Shown: positions 53,143-62,358, counted from the first letter of the stretch. The stretch: 64,000 nucleotides of DNA from Thalassovita sp. (GCA_029212905.1 JARGPB010000011.1:73600-137599), one strand, 5' to 3'. Numbers and translations are program-made. The notes: generated by a model not told the origin, from the letters alone.

Positions 53143-53682
53143 TCAGGCTTGGGCCAGACCTGGGCGCGCTTTCAGCAGGCCCTGGGTGATCAAGCCGGCC
53201 AGCACGCATTTCAGCACATCACCAGGGACGAAAGGTGTCGCCAGCAGCGAGGCCTCCATCAGGGTTTTGTCCAGCTTGATCGACATGCCGATGATACCCA
53301 GCACGTTCAACACGATCACGCCGCCGATCAGCGCCGCAACCGCAGGGAAAATAAACCCGCCGCGATCACGCCACATCTGCGCCAGCAGACCAGTCACAAA
53401 AGCCGCGACCGGGAACCCGATCAGATAGCCCATGGTCACGCCCGAGAAGACGCCGATACCACCGCGGCCACCGGCCAACAGCGGCAGACCCAGCGCGACC
53501 AGCGCCAGGAACAGCAGCACGGCCAACGCGCCACGCTTGGCGCCCAGCACGGTGCCGCACAGCATAATGCCCAGCGATTGCGCCGAGATCGGCACGCCGG
53601 AAATAAGGGTTAGTTTAGGCACAAGGCCCAACGCCGCGATCAATGCGGCGAAAAGGGCGATGAGTGTCAGGTTGCGTTCCAT
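53143..53682 (-). CDS. bioY: Biotin transporter S-component BioY
   Basis: A 179-residue membrane protein with six hydrophobic segments. Family blocks are PISAQSLGIMLCGTVLGAKRG (about 31-51), LLAGGRGGIGVFSGVTMGYL, and FVPGDVLKCVLAGLI near the C-terminus. BioY binds biotin and alone or with BioMN imports it. Its start is 53 bases from the bioN stop on the same strand, so the three genes form one operon in order M-N-Y. Confidence 0.95.
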   Translation of the reverse strand: MERNLTLIALFAALIAALGLVPKLTLISGVPISAQSLGIMLCGTVLGAKRGALAVLLFLALVALGLPLLAGGRGGIGVFSGVTMGYLIGFPVAAFVTGLLAQMWRDRGGFIFPAVAALIGGVIVLNVLGIIGMSIKLDKTLMEASLLATPFVPGDVLKCVLAGLITQGLLKARPGLAQA

Positions 53683-53735
53683 AGTGGGGTCCTTTCTTCG
53701 CGTCCTGTGAATTCAGAATACGGGCAATTGCCCGA

Positions 53736-54335
53736 TCAGAGTAGCCCGCCCCGCGCTTTCAGCGCTTCGGCGGTTTGTTCAGCGTCGTCAATGGCCATCA
53801 AGGCAAAGGGCAGCACCAGCCGCCAGCCCGGGCGTTTGACGGTACGAGCGCGCCAGGATTCGACCAGCAGGCCACCCTTTTGCACCAAAACAGGGGTAAA
53901 CCGGATAACCAGCGCTATCGACAGGGCAAACCGGCGACGCGCCGTGGCCGGGACACCGATCCGGGCCAGCCCGCGCTGGATCACGTCCAGCAAGTCCTCC
54001 ATCCGGGTGGTCAGTGTCACCAAATTGGCCGCCGCGATCGCGGCAAGCAAGCGCAGCACGATCACCACGCCCTCGGGAATGCGCCCAACGGCCAGATGCC
54101 ACACCATGATCATCGCCACAAAGACCAGCACGGGCCGCATCAGACGCAGCCCCTCGCGGGCAAAACCCAGCCCGCCCACCAGATAGGCGGCGCAAACGGC
54201 GGCCATGACGGTCAGGCTCAGGGGCACGCCATCCATATAGAAAATCGCCAGCGTAAACAGGCTCAGCCCCAGCAGCTTGGGCCCTGCGGGCCAGCCGTGA
54301 TAGGGCGTCCGGCGCTCAGAGATCAGCGAAATCAT
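53736..54335 (-). CDS. bioN: Biotin ECF transporter transmembrane component BioN
   Basis: A 199-residue ECF T-component with about five helices. The cytoplasmic coupling helices contain the two family Ala-Arg motifs (in QRGLARIGVPATARRRF and in ESWRARTVKRPG), which bind the BioM ATPase. It overlaps bioM by 20 bases and is followed by bioY. Confidence 0.9.
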   Translation of the reverse strand: MISLISERRTPYHGWPAGPKLLGLSLFTLAIFYMDGVPLSLTVMAAVCAAYLVGGLGFAREGLRLMRPVLVFVAMIMVWHLAVGRIPEGVVIVLRLLAAIAAANLVTLTTRMEDLLDVIQRGLARIGVPATARRRFALSIALVIRFTPVLVQKGGLLVESWRARTVKRPGWRLVLPFALMAIDDAEQTAEALKARGGLL

Positions 54336-55077
54336 CGCTCGTCCCCCATTTACGCATCTGGGTTTCATACAACGGCAAGACCTCGTGCGGGGAGCCATCC
54401 ATATGAACGGCGCCTGCCTCCATCCAGATAATCCGATCACAGGCGGACAGCGCCGACAGATCGTGGCTGATATGGATCAGGCTTTGGTTCAACGGTGCCA
54501 GATAGCGGCTCAGCCGAAGCGTTGTTGCCATATCCAGCCCGGCAAAGGGTTCGTCCAGAACGATGACCTTGGGGGCCATCATCAAAACAGCCATCAAGCA
54601 AACCAGATGCCGCTGCCCCCCGGACAACCCATGGACAGAGCGATCAAACCACTCGTGCCGCCCGAATTGCGCCAGCATGGATTGCGCCTCTTTTCGCGCC
54701 TGGGATTTCGACACGCCCTGCGCAGTCAGACCAAAGGTCAGCTCTTCGCCGACAGTGGGAAAAATAATCTGGTGGTCGGGGTTCTGAAACAAAATACCCA
54801 CGGTCGAGATCGCCGCCTTGCGATCAGCGGCCACATCCACGCCATTCACCGCAACACGGCCGCTATCTGGCGTGGCCAACCCAGCGATCAGCCGCGCCAG
54901 TTGTGACTTTCCCGATCCATTGCGCCCAACGACACCAATTCGGCGCTCGTTCAGATGCAACGACAGGCCGTCGAAAACCTGTGTGGTGTCACGTCGATAG
55001 AGAACCGAATCGAACACGACAGAGACCGCGTCGGTCTTAAAATCTTGCTCTGGATGGAATTGCTGCACCGGCATCAT
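54316..55077 (-). CDS. bioM: Biotin ECF transporter ATP-binding protein BioM
   Basis: A 253-residue ABC ATPase of the ECF type. Walker A is GRNGSGKSQ, the Q-loop stretch is FQNPDHQIIFPTVGEEL, the signature is LSGGQRHLVCLM, and Walker B is VIVLDEPFAGLD. Two ATGs stand together at 55077 and 55074 behind GGGAGAG; the second has the better spacing. A frame extension of 21 codons upstream seems non-coding. A BioR-like box lies about 95 bases upstream. Confidence 0.91.
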   Translation of the reverse strand: MMPVQQFHPEQDFKTDAVSVVFDSVLYRRDTTQVFDGLSLHLNERRIGVVGRNGSGKSQLARLIAGLATPDSGRVAVNGVDVAADRKAAISTVGILFQNPDHQIIFPTVGEELTFGLTAQGVSKSQARKEAQSMLAQFGRHEWFDRSVHGLSGGQRHLVCLMAVLMMAPKVIVLDEPFAGLDMATTLRLSRYLAPLNQSLIHISHDLSALSACDRIIWMEAGAVHMDGSPHEVLPLYETQMRKWGTSDDFADL

Positions 55078-55153
55078 CTCTCCCGTCTGGGCGTCGGGAT
55101 ACAGCGAAACCAACCGATTGAACAAGGGTTCACAAGGCATTCCAGATGGAAAT

Positions 55154-55179
55154 ATACCGTATTTTTACGGTATCTATAC
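55154..55179. promoter_or_regulatory. Palindrome and overlapping BioR-like box upstream of bioM
   Basis: ATACCGTATTTTTACGGTAT (55154-55173) has perfect 8-bp arms. Overlapping it, GTATCTATAC (55170-55179) differs from the BioR consensus TTATCTATAA only in its outer pair. Both lie in the bioMNY promoter region. Confidence 0.6.
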
Positions 55180-55418
55180 GAAGGCATATGTCTGCTCGAC
55201 TGGATTATTCCGCTCTCAGGCCACCCTTTGGAACGTTTTCCCGCTCCCTTGAAACATATGCAAAATCACGAAGGCTCAAGAGGCGCACTCAGGTGCGGCC
55301 CCTTTGCGCCGACAGGCAGACATCGCGCGCCATGCGCCATACCGCCGTCAAGAAAACCAACACCGTCCCCGCCGCCAAGGCCGTTCGGGCACCCCGATCA
55401 TCAGGGACGCCCCGATGT
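55180..55418. other. Gap between bioM promoter and nucleotidase gene
   Basis: No firm gene is seen. On the minus strand an open frame of 50 codons (55289-55441, overlapping the nucleotidase end by 23 bases) encodes a possible one-helix protein with LAAGTVLVFLTAVW. It has no ribosome site, and I leave it unannotated. Confidence 0.4.
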
Positions 55419-56993
55419 TCATTTCGCAGAGATACGCCCATCCAGATAGGGTTCGTACGGCCCATGTTCAGCCAGATATTCCGCCGTCACATCCGCCAGG
55501 TCGGGTCCGAAATCATAGGCATTCATGCCCTCGGTGCCGAACATCTTGTACCCGTCACCTCCGTTGCGGACATAGTTATTTGTGACCACGCCATAGACTG
55601 TTTCAGGTTTCAAAACCGTCCACGCGCCTCCCATCTGGATCTGCACAGACACCACGCGATCGCCCGCAGCGGCAGCGGGATCGTAGAGCAGCTTCATCCC
55701 GGCGACCTGAGGGAACCGGCCAGCGCCATCCTCGATCTGGGACAACCCGTTTTCCAGCGCGGCCAGAATCGTGCTGCCCTTGGCCTGAAAGGTCGACAGC
55801 GTGTTCTGGAACGGCAGCACGGTCAGCACCTCGCCCATTGTAACAGGCCCCGCATCAATCGAGGCCCGCAGCCCCCCACCATTCTGAAGAGCGATCTGGA
55901 CGCCCTGATCAGCCACGCGCGCCAACATCGCGTCGGCGACCAGATTACCCATGGTGCATTCCCCCGCACGACACGACCCCTTGGCCCCGTCAATCGCCTG
56001 CGCGGTTTGCGCGACCACCTTGTTGCGGATCTCATCCAGGGGTTTGGCCAGATCGGCGATGCGGTCCTTGGTTTGACTGTCCTCCGCGACAGCGGCGTCC
56101 ATGATCAGCGGCTCACCCACGGCAGAGACCACCTTGCCTGCGTCATCAAAGGTGACGTTCAGCTCGCCCAGAAATTTCCCATAGGCATAGGCAGACACGA
56201 TGGCTGTGCCACCTACCATGGTGGGATACGGCCCCTCGGCCCGGTCCGATGTATTCGACAGATAGGTATTGGTATGACCGCCCACGATCACATCCACACC
56301 CGTGGTTTCGGCCGCCACGCGTTTATCCACGTTATAGCCCGAGTGAGACAGAACGATGATCTTGGTCACGCCCTGAGCACTCAGGCTGTCCACCTCTTGC
56401 TGTACGGCGCCGACCGGGTCAGTAAAGATGACATTGGGACCGGGGCTGGCCAATTCGTCCGTATCGTGGGGCGTCAGGCCAATCAGGCCCAGCCGTTCGC
56501 CGCCGCGCTCGATCACGGTGGATTTCGCCAGCTTGCCCGCCAGCGCCGGTTCGCCTGAAACATCGGCATTCGACATCAGCACCGGAAAGCCCACTGCGTC
56601 CATGAACCCACGCAGCACCTCGGGGCCATCGTCGAATTCGTGGTTGCCCACGGTCATGGCGTCATAGCCCAGTTTATTCATGAACTCGGCGGCCATTTTG
56701 CCCTTGTAGTAGGTGTAAAACAGCGTGCCCTGAAACTGATCACCCCCATCCACAAGGATCGCATTATTGCTGCGGGCTCGGGCCTCGGAGATCGCAGTAA
56801 CAAGCCGCGCAGTCCCGCCGAAACACTTGCCCTCGGTGTTTGCATCGGCAGAGCAGCCAGAGTCGTATTTGCTGATCGGTTCGAACCGGGCGTGAAAATC
56901 ATTGGTGTGCAGGATCGTCAGCGAATAGTCGGCAGCGGCCATTCCCGCCGTCAACGTCAGCGCACCGAGCCCACCCAGAACATGGGAAAACAT
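55419..56993 (-). CDS. Periplasmic 5'-nucleotidase / UshA-like metallophosphatase
   Basis: A 524-residue secreted enzyme that removes phosphate from nucleotides or related esters. A signal peptide (MFSHVLGGLGALTLTAGMAAA) is followed by the calcineurin-like metal domain with LHTNDFHARFEP, GGDQFQGT, GNHEFDDG, LSHSGYNVD and GGHTNTY. The C-terminal 5'-nucleotidase domain contains ALQNGGGLRASI near 375-386. The start at 56993 follows AGGAG. Exact substrate not readable. Confidence 0.92.
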   Translation of the reverse strand: MFSHVLGGLGALTLTAGMAAADYSLTILHTNDFHARFEPISKYDSGCSADANTEGKCFGGTARLVTAISEARARSNNAILVDGGDQFQGTLFYTYYKGKMAAEFMNKLGYDAMTVGNHEFDDGPEVLRGFMDAVGFPVLMSNADVSGEPALAGKLAKSTVIERGGERLGLIGLTPHDTDELASPGPNVIFTDPVGAVQQEVDSLSAQGVTKIIVLSHSGYNVDKRVAAETTGVDVIVGGHTNTYLSNTSDRAEGPYPTMVGGTAIVSAYAYGKFLGELNVTFDDAGKVVSAVGEPLIMDAAVAEDSQTKDRIADLAKPLDEIRNKVVAQTAQAIDGAKGSCRAGECTMGNLVADAMLARVADQGVQIALQNGGGLRASIDAGPVTMGEVLTVLPFQNTLSTFQAKGSTILAALENGLSQIEDGAGRFPQVAGMKLLYDPAAAAGDRVVSVQIQMGGAWTVLKPETVYGVVTNNYVRNGGDGYKMFGTEGMNAYDFGPDLADVTAEYLAEHGPYEPYLDGRISAK

Positions 56994-57103
56994 GGGGATA
57001 CTCCTGTTAAACAGACATCTGCAATCAGCCTGCCTGCGAATCCCCTGACCTGTCAAAACCTTCTGGGTTGACCACGCGACAGGGGCGCGGCATTTGGGGG
57101 CCT

Positions 57104-57442
57104 ATGGTGATTTACAAGATATTTCGCGCCTCTGAATGGGCGCAACTACAGGCAGATGGCATCACGGATGGCGCGCCGGTGGATGTGGCCGACGGGTTCG
57201 TTCACTTCTCGACCGCGGCGCAGGCAGCCGAAACCGCAGCGAAACATTTCGCAAACGAGGACGGGCTGGTCCTGCTGGCGCTAGAGGCTGACACCCTGGG
57301 GGAGGCCCTGAAATGGGAGCCCTCGCGCGGAGGTGCGCTGTTTCCCCATCTTTACCGCCCCCTGAACATGTCCGATATCGCATGGCACAGCCCCCTGCCT
57401 CTGGTGGGTGGGGCGCATCAATTCCCGAAAGGCATGGCATGA
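57104..57442 (+). CDS. DUF952 family protein
   Basis: A 112-residue cytosolic protein with the DUF952 pattern: IYKIFRASEWAQLQADG at the N-terminus, DGFVHFSTAAQAAETAAKHF in the middle, and LKWEPSRGGALFPHLYRPL toward the end. It resembles the ADP-ribosyl-type fold by sequence pattern, but no activity is established. It overlaps pyrD by ATGA and may be cotranscribed with it. Confidence 0.88.
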   Translation: MVIYKIFRASEWAQLQADGITDGAPVDVADGFVHFSTAAQAAETAAKHFANEDGLVLLALEADTLGEALKWEPSRGGALFPHLYRPLNMSDIAWHSPLPLVGGAHQFPKGMA

Positions 57443-58497
57443 ACGCGCTGGAAAAACTGGGCCTGTTCGCCCTGCACAAAGTTGACCCCGAAACGGCACA
57501 CGGCCTAGCGATCAAGGCATTGCAGGTGGGGGCCGCGCCCCTGCCCGGCCTGGTCACCTCAGACCGGCTGCGCACAACGGTGGCAGGGCTGACCATGGCC
57601 AACCCGGTTGGGCTGGCCGCTGGGTTCGATAAGAACGCTCAGGTCCTATCGCCCCTGTCGCGCGCGGGGTTCGGATTTATCGAGGTCGGCGCCGCGACAC
57701 CGCGCCCTCAGCCCGGCAATCCCAAACCGCGCCTGTTTCGCCTGACCGAGGACCGCGCCGCAATCAACAGGTTTGGCTTCAACAACGAAGGCATGGAGAC
57801 GATCGGCGCCCGGCTGGCGCAACGCCCGCGGGACATGGTGCTGGGCCTGAACCTGGGTGCAAACAAAGACAGCGAAGACCGCGCCGCCGATTTCGCCCGT
57901 GTACTGACCCATTGCGGGCCGTATTTGGATTTCGCAACGGTCAACGTCTCCTCGCCGAACACAGAGAAACTGCGCGATTTGCAAGGCAAAGAGGCGCTCT
58001 CGGCCTTGCTGGCTGGGGTCATCGCGGCACGCAACGCGCTGGAACGCCCGATCCCCATATTCTTGAAAATCGCCCCTGATCTGTCCCCGGCAGAGCTGGA
58101 GGACGTGGCTGATGTTGCATTGACATCAGGCATCGACGCGGTGATCGCAACCAATACGACACTGGACCGGGACGGGCTGCAAAGCACCCACCGTGATCAG
58201 GCGGGCGGCCTGTCCGGCGCGCCTCTGTTTGAAAAATCCACCCGCGTTCTGGCCCGCCTGTCCGCCCTGACTGACGGCAAACTGCCTCTGATCGGGGTTG
58301 GCGGCATATCTACGCCCGAACACGCCTATGCCAAAATCTGTGCCGGGGCCTCGGCCGTGCAGCTGTATACTGCGCTGGTCTATCAGGGCCTGACATTGGG
58401 GGCAGACATCGCCCGTGGGCTGGATCGCCTGCTGGAACGTGATGGGTTCAGCAACGTGGCGCAAGCCGTCGGCACCAAACGCGAGGACTGGCTATGA
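57439..58497 (+). CDS. pyrD: Dihydroorotate dehydrogenase (quinone) PyrD
   Basis: A 352-residue class 2 enzyme that oxidises dihydroorotate to orotate in pyrimidine synthesis at the inner membrane. The N-terminal helices (1-35) for quinone access are present. FMN-site stretches GLAAGFDKNAQV and NRFGFNNEGME are clear, and the catalytic serine lies in VNVSSPNTEKLRDLQ. IGVGGISTPEHAYAKICAGA near the end binds the FMN phosphate. It is translationally coupled to the genes before and after. Confidence 0.96.
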   Translation: MNALEKLGLFALHKVDPETAHGLAIKALQVGAAPLPGLVTSDRLRTTVAGLTMANPVGLAAGFDKNAQVLSPLSRAGFGFIEVGAATPRPQPGNPKPRLFRLTEDRAAINRFGFNNEGMETIGARLAQRPRDMVLGLNLGANKDSEDRAADFARVLTHCGPYLDFATVNVSSPNTEKLRDLQGKEALSALLAGVIAARNALERPIPIFLKIAPDLSPAELEDVADVALTSGIDAVIATNTTLDRDGLQSTHRDQAGGLSGAPLFEKSTRVLARLSALTDGKLPLIGVGGISTPEHAYAKICAGASAVQLYTALVYQGLTLGADIARGLDRLLERDGFSNVAQAVGTKREDWL

Positions 58498-58829
58498 TCA
58501 CCATCTGGCACAACCCGCGCTGTTCGAAATCCCGCCAGACTCTGGCGCTTTTGGACGGGCGCGAGGTTAAGGTTCGCAAATACCTCGAGGATGCCCCCAC
58601 TATGGACGAGCTGCGCGCCGCGCAAGTCGCACTGGAGCTGCCGGTCATCGCGATGATGCGCCCCAAAGAGCCCGAATTCGCCCAGCTGGGGCTGACCAAG
58701 GATTCGTCCGAAGACGACCTGCTGAACGCCATGGCCACCCATCCCAAACTGATCGAGCGGCCCATCGTTTTCCACGCAGGCCGCGCCGCGATTGGCCGTC
58801 CGCCCGAATCCGTTCTGGACATTCTCTAG
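58494..58829 (+). CDS. arsC: Arsenate reductase (glutaredoxin-type) ArsC family
   Basis: A 111-residue ArsC/YffB-type protein: thioredoxin fold with HNPRCSKSRQTL (Cys10) and RPIVFHAGRAAIGRPPE. The position of Cys10 and the second conserved block agree with glutaredoxin-dependent arsenate reductases. It overlaps pyrD by four bases. No other ars genes are adjacent, so the arsenate role is likely but unproven. Confidence 0.88.
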   Translation: MITIWHNPRCSKSRQTLALLDGREVKVRKYLEDAPTMDELRAAQVALELPVIAMMRPKEPEFAQLGLTKDSSEDDLLNAMATHPKLIERPIVFHAGRAAIGRPPESVLDIL

Positions 58830-58832
58830 GGT

Positions 58833-60170
58833 CTAGGCCGCAGGGCGATCCGCTTCAGCCTCAAGCGCGGGATAGCGCAGACCCAGCGTGACGCCTCGGG
58901 CGACAAAGGACAGCAACAGCGCCAACCACAGCCCATGGTTCCCCAGGAACGGCACAAGCGCAGCCAAGGCAACGACATAGATCACAAAGCTGACGGCCAT
59001 CATGTTGCGCATGTCGCGCGCGCGGGTGGCCCCGATGAATATCCCGTCCAGCATCCAGCTTGCGCTGCCGGCCAGCGGCGCAAAAACCATGTAGATCAAG
59101 AACCCCCGCGCGGCGGCACGCACGGGCTCAGAGGTCGTCATCAGGTCAATGATCTGCCCCCCCGCAAGGGCGAACACGGCAGCCAGCCCCAACGACACCC
59201 CCGTTCCCCACAGGCTGGACAGCAATGCTCCGCGCCGCAGCGCCGCACGGTCACGCGCGCCCATGGCCTGCCCAACAAGAGACTCGGCCCCCAGCGCAAA
59301 CCCGTCCAGCGCATAGGCCGTGATATACAGAAACTGCAAAAGAACCTGATTAGCGGCCAGGGTCTCGTCCCCGAAATTCGCGCCCATAAGCAGGAAGGAC
59401 AGGAATATCGCCTGCAACAACAACGAGCGCAGCATGATATCCGTATTCACCGACATCATATGCGCCAGCTTGGCGCCATCGAACACGCGCGACCAGTCAC
59501 GCCATGCAGGCACCTGAAAGGCCCCGCGACAGAACCACAGGCCCAGCGCCACCCCCGTCCATTCAGCGGTCAGAGTCGCCATGGCCACCCCGCTGACGCC
59601 CATATCCAGCCCCAGCACGAACCACAGATCCAACACGATATTCAGCCCATTGGTCCAAAGCTGAATCACCAGAACTGCGCGGGTACGCTCTTGTGCGATC
59701 AGCCAGCCTGTGACGCCATACATTCCGATGGCCGCAGGCGCGCTGTAGACCCGGATCTGCATATAGTCGCGCGCAAGGGTTTCAACCTCGGCACTGGCGG
59801 GGGACACGATGAAGGCCCCCCAGAATATCACCGATTGCAGCGCGATAATCCCCAGTCCCGCCACCGCTGCAATCAACAGCACGCGGGTCAACAGGGCCGC
59901 GACCTCTCCGGTTTGACCCGCCCCTTGGGCCTGAGACGTCAGCCCCGTCGTTCCCATCCGCAGGAACCCGAACATCCAATAGGTCGCAGTCAGGATAATC
60001 GCGCCGATCCCCACAGCCCCAATCGGAGCGGCCAGCCCCATCTGTCCGACCACAGCCGTGTCCACCGTCCCCAAAATGGGCACGGTCGCATTCGACAGCA
60101 CAATCGGCAGCGCGATTTTCAAAACGCGCCGGTGCGTGACCTCGGGAACAGAAAGAACCGTGTCAGACAT
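58833..60170 (-). CDS. MATE family efflux transporter (DinF-like)
   Basis: A 445-residue multidrug/toxin exporter with twelve transmembrane segments. The N-half has VLKIALPIVLSNATVPILGT and VDTAVVGQMG, the usual first-helix pattern, and the C-half repeats the fold. It exchanges drugs or metabolites for Na+ or H+. Its end is close to the convergent arsC stop, and its start overlaps the upstream thioesterase by eight bases. Confidence 0.92.
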   Translation of the reverse strand: MSDTVLSVPEVTHRRVLKIALPIVLSNATVPILGTVDTAVVGQMGLAAPIGAVGIGAIILTATYWMFGFLRMGTTGLTSQAQGAGQTGEVAALLTRVLLIAAVAGLGIIALQSVIFWGAFIVSPASAEVETLARDYMQIRVYSAPAAIGMYGVTGWLIAQERTRAVLVIQLWTNGLNIVLDLWFVLGLDMGVSGVAMATLTAEWTGVALGLWFCRGAFQVPAWRDWSRVFDGAKLAHMMSVNTDIMLRSLLLQAIFLSFLLMGANFGDETLAANQVLLQFLYITAYALDGFALGAESLVGQAMGARDRAALRRGALLSSLWGTGVSLGLAAVFALAGGQIIDLMTTSEPVRAAARGFLIYMVFAPLAGSASWMLDGIFIGATRARDMRNMMAVSFVIYVVALAALVPFLGNHGLWLALLLSFVARGVTLGLRYPALEAEADRPAA

Positions 60171-60675
60171 CCATCTGCGGCATCAGGAAATGGCCAGTCC
60201 CCTGCGCAAAGGCGCGATCGCGGTTATCCTGCCAGGCCTCGACATGGACGCTGGCATAGCGTCGTCCCGACCGATTGATCTGCGCACGTGCATAAGCGTC
60301 GCGCGGCAGACCCGAGCGCAGATAATCAACGGTGAAATCAATCGTTTTGGGCAGGTTCGGCAATAGACCCGAAACCAGCTGTTCCGCATCCAATTTACCA
60401 CTTTCGATATCGTCCCACAAAAACGCCCAGCTTAACCCGATGATCGCCGTCACCTCGAGAAAAGCGGCGGTCACACCGCCATGGATCGCGGGCAAGAACG
60501 GATTGCCGATCAGTTTCTCTGAGAAAGGCAGGATCGCCGTCAGCTCATCTCCGCGGCGATCAAATTCGATCCCCAGGAATTGGATATAGGGCACGCCATG
60601 GACCAGCGCGTTCAGCGCTGCATCCCGGCGCTGTTTGACAATCTGCATGGGTTCGGGACGGGGACGCTTGTTCAT
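60163..60675 (-). CDS. PaaI-family hotdog thioesterase (1)
   Basis: A 170-residue hotdog-fold protein with the active-site region NPFLPAIHGGVTAAFLEVTA (about 65-84) and FTVDYLRSGLPRDAYARAQI. It probably hydrolyses acyl-CoA thioesters. It overlaps the next thioesterase by four bases and the MATE gene by eight; the three form an operon. Confidence 0.88.
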   Translation of the reverse strand: MNKRPRPEPMQIVKQRRDAALNALVHGVPYIQFLGIEFDRRGDELTAILPFSEKLIGNPFLPAIHGGVTAAFLEVTAIIGLSWAFLWDDIESGKLDAEQLVSGLLPNLPKTIDFTVDYLRSGLPRDAYARAQINRSGRRYASVHVEAWQDNRDRAFAQGTGHFLMPQMDV

Positions 60676-61100
60676 TTCTTGGCCCCTTCGACAGTAAATG
60701 CCCCCGAGGCCGTAGCCACCGGCAGATCATCGTCATCATCCAGGGCCTCGGCCCGCACAAACGCCACCGACTTGGTGATCCGGTAGCAATGCGCGCGGGT
60801 GCGCAGCGCCTGTCCTGGCGTCGCGGCGCGCATATAGTCGATCCGCAGATCAATGGTGGCCGTGCCGCCGGGGGCTCTTGGGTGGCTCATGACTGCCGCC
60901 CCACAGGTCGTATCCAACAGCGCAGAAACCGCCCCGCCGTGAATGACCCCGGTCTTAGGGTCGCCGACGAAACGCTCGTCATAAGGCATGCGCATTTCTG
61001 CACGGCCGTTGTCCACGTCGGTGAACTCCATCCCCAATGCCTGAGCATGCGGGATAGCCGCGATAAACTGACGGGCGATCATCTTCTTGTCGGGTCCCAA
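60672..61100 (-). CDS. PaaI-family hotdog thioesterase (2)
   Basis: A 142-residue hotdog thioesterase with GVIHGGAVSALLDTTCGAAV (about 52-71) and TIDLRIDYMRAATPGQAL. It is shorter than, and related to, the neighbouring thioesterase, suggesting a tandem duplication followed by divergence. First gene of the operon. Confidence 0.9.
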   Translation of the reverse strand: MGPDKKMIARQFIAAIPHAQALGMEFTDVDNGRAEMRMPYDERFVGDPKTGVIHGGAVSALLDTTCGAAVMSHPRAPGGTATIDLRIDYMRAATPGQALRTRAHCYRITKSVAFVRAEALDDDDDLPVATASGAFTVEGAKK

Positions 61101-61183
61101 TGGTGCCTCCGAGCCTGAATTCTATGCGTTGCCCTATCTATTCCGCCCAAGTTGGGGGGAGGCAAGAAATTAGTTCTTGCAAT

Positions 61184-61198
61184 TGCGAATTATTCTCA
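61184..61198. promoter_or_regulatory. Fur/Mur-like box ahead of the metal transporter
   Basis: TGCGAAT-T-ATTCTCA is a 7-1-7 inverted repeat (6 of 7 pairs match) of the pattern bound by Fur-family regulators. It lies 14 bases upstream of the chosen ATG, where bound protein would block initiation. Confidence 0.6.
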
Positions 61199-61212
61199 TA
61201 TTGATCGCTGTT

Positions 61213-62358
61213 ATGACACATATGGACACTCCAGCCCCGACTTCGTTTCAACCCGGCTTTCTGGGTCCTTTCCGCACGCGTCGCCTGCCGTTTGTGATTT
61301 TACTGCTGGTTTTGGCGCTGGCCCCCGGCGAGTTAGGCGAGCTGACGCGCGGGCTCATGCTGGATGCTTACTATCAGGTTGCCGTCTTCGTTGCGGCCAC
61401 ATTGATGTTGTTTTATGGGGCCGAACGGGTGTTCCGCTTCAATATTGGGCAATCTCTGAAAGGTGCGAAATGGGCGCAGGTGCCGATGGCGGCCTTGCTT
61501 GGGTCAACACCTGGTTGCGGCGGCGCGGTTGTTGTGGTCGCGGCTTATGCCTCAGGGAATGTGGGCTTCGGAGCTGTGGTGGCCACACTGACCGCGACCA
61601 TGGGTGACGCTGCGTTCCTTTTGATCGCAACACGGCCAGATGCGGCGGCGGTCGTGCTGCCGCTGTCCTTTGGAGTGGGGATTCTCTCGGGGTGGATCGT
61701 CGATGCCATTCGGTTGATTCCCGCCACGGCCTATGGCGGAGGATGCGCCGCCCCGGTACGGATCGGTGCGCTGCGGGCCCGCGACATGGTCTATCTGACG
61801 CTGATGCTGCCGGGCCTTGTCTTGGGCGTTTTGCAGCTGATCCAATCCCCTCTCTATGACCAAACGCCCGCGCCGCTTTTGACGGGGTTGGGCCTGGGAG
61901 CCACAGCCGTCGGCCTGCTGATCTGGGCGCTGTCCCCGCTTGAGGCGATGACGAATGACGCCGACAGCCCAACCACGCGGATGGCCGAGGAAACCAATTT
62001 CATCGCCGTCTGGGTGATCGGGGCTTACCTGCTCTATGACTATATGGTCGCGTTCTTTGGCCTGGATCTAAAAGCCGCGTTTGCCACTGTTGCGCCGCTG
62101 CTTCCGATGATTGGCATTCTGGTGGGCTTTGTGCCGGGCTGCGGACCGCAGGTTCTGGTGGCGACACTCTACGTGAACGGCGCCCTACCCTTCTCGGCCC
62201 TGATCGGGAATGCGATCTCGAATGATGGTGACGCGCTCTTCCCTGCGATCGCGCTCAGCCCCCGCACGGCCATGCTGGCAACCATCGTTTCGGCGGTACC
62301 GGCGGTCATTGTGGCCTATGGGTTCTATTTCTTCGCGCCGGGCTTTATGTCTCCGTGA
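61213..62358 (+). CDS. Putative 10-TM metal transporter (ArsP_2 / MntX-like)
   Basis: A 381-residue inner-membrane protein with about ten helices and a clear internal repeat. STPGCGGAVVVVAAYASGNV (PGCG at 100-103) is mirrored by FVPGCGPQVLVATLYVNGAL (PGCG at 308-311), each followed by a MGDAAF / DGDALF motif. This matches the putative heavy-metal exporter family that in Rhodobacterales is linked to manganese regulation (mntX). The start could also be the ATG at 61222; neither has a strong ribosome site. Confidence 0.8.
   Translation: MTHMDTPAPTSFQPGFLGPFRTRRLPFVILLLVLALAPGELGELTRGLMLDAYYQVAVFVAATLMLFYGAERVFRFNIGQSLKGAKWAQVPMAALLGSTPGCGGAVVVVAAYASGNVGFGAVVATLTATMGDAAFLLIATRPDAAAVVLPLSFGVGILSGWIVDAIRLIPATAYGGGCAAPVRIGALRARDMVYLTLMLPGLVLGVLQLIQSPLYDQTPAPLLTGLGLGATAVGLLIWALSPLEAMTNDADSPTTRMAEETNFIAVWVIGAYLLYDYMVAFFGLDLKAAFATVAPLLPMIGILVGFVPGCGPQVLVATLYVNGALPFSALIGNAISNDGDALFPAIALSPRTAMLATIVSAVPAVIVAYGFYFFAPGFMSP

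Noticed and set aside
55289..55441. 50-codon minus-strand frame with one hydrophobic segment after the nucleotidase
   Set aside because: No ribosome site, overlaps the nucleotidase end in another frame and has no known relative. Kept only as a possibility.
55146..56558. 470-codon plus-strand frame opposite the nucleotidase
   Set aside because: Antisense to a gene with signal peptide and all metal motifs.
58935..60278. 447-codon plus-strand frame opposite the MATE gene
   Set aside because: Charged, low-complexity antisense translation. The MATE frame has proper transmembrane segments.
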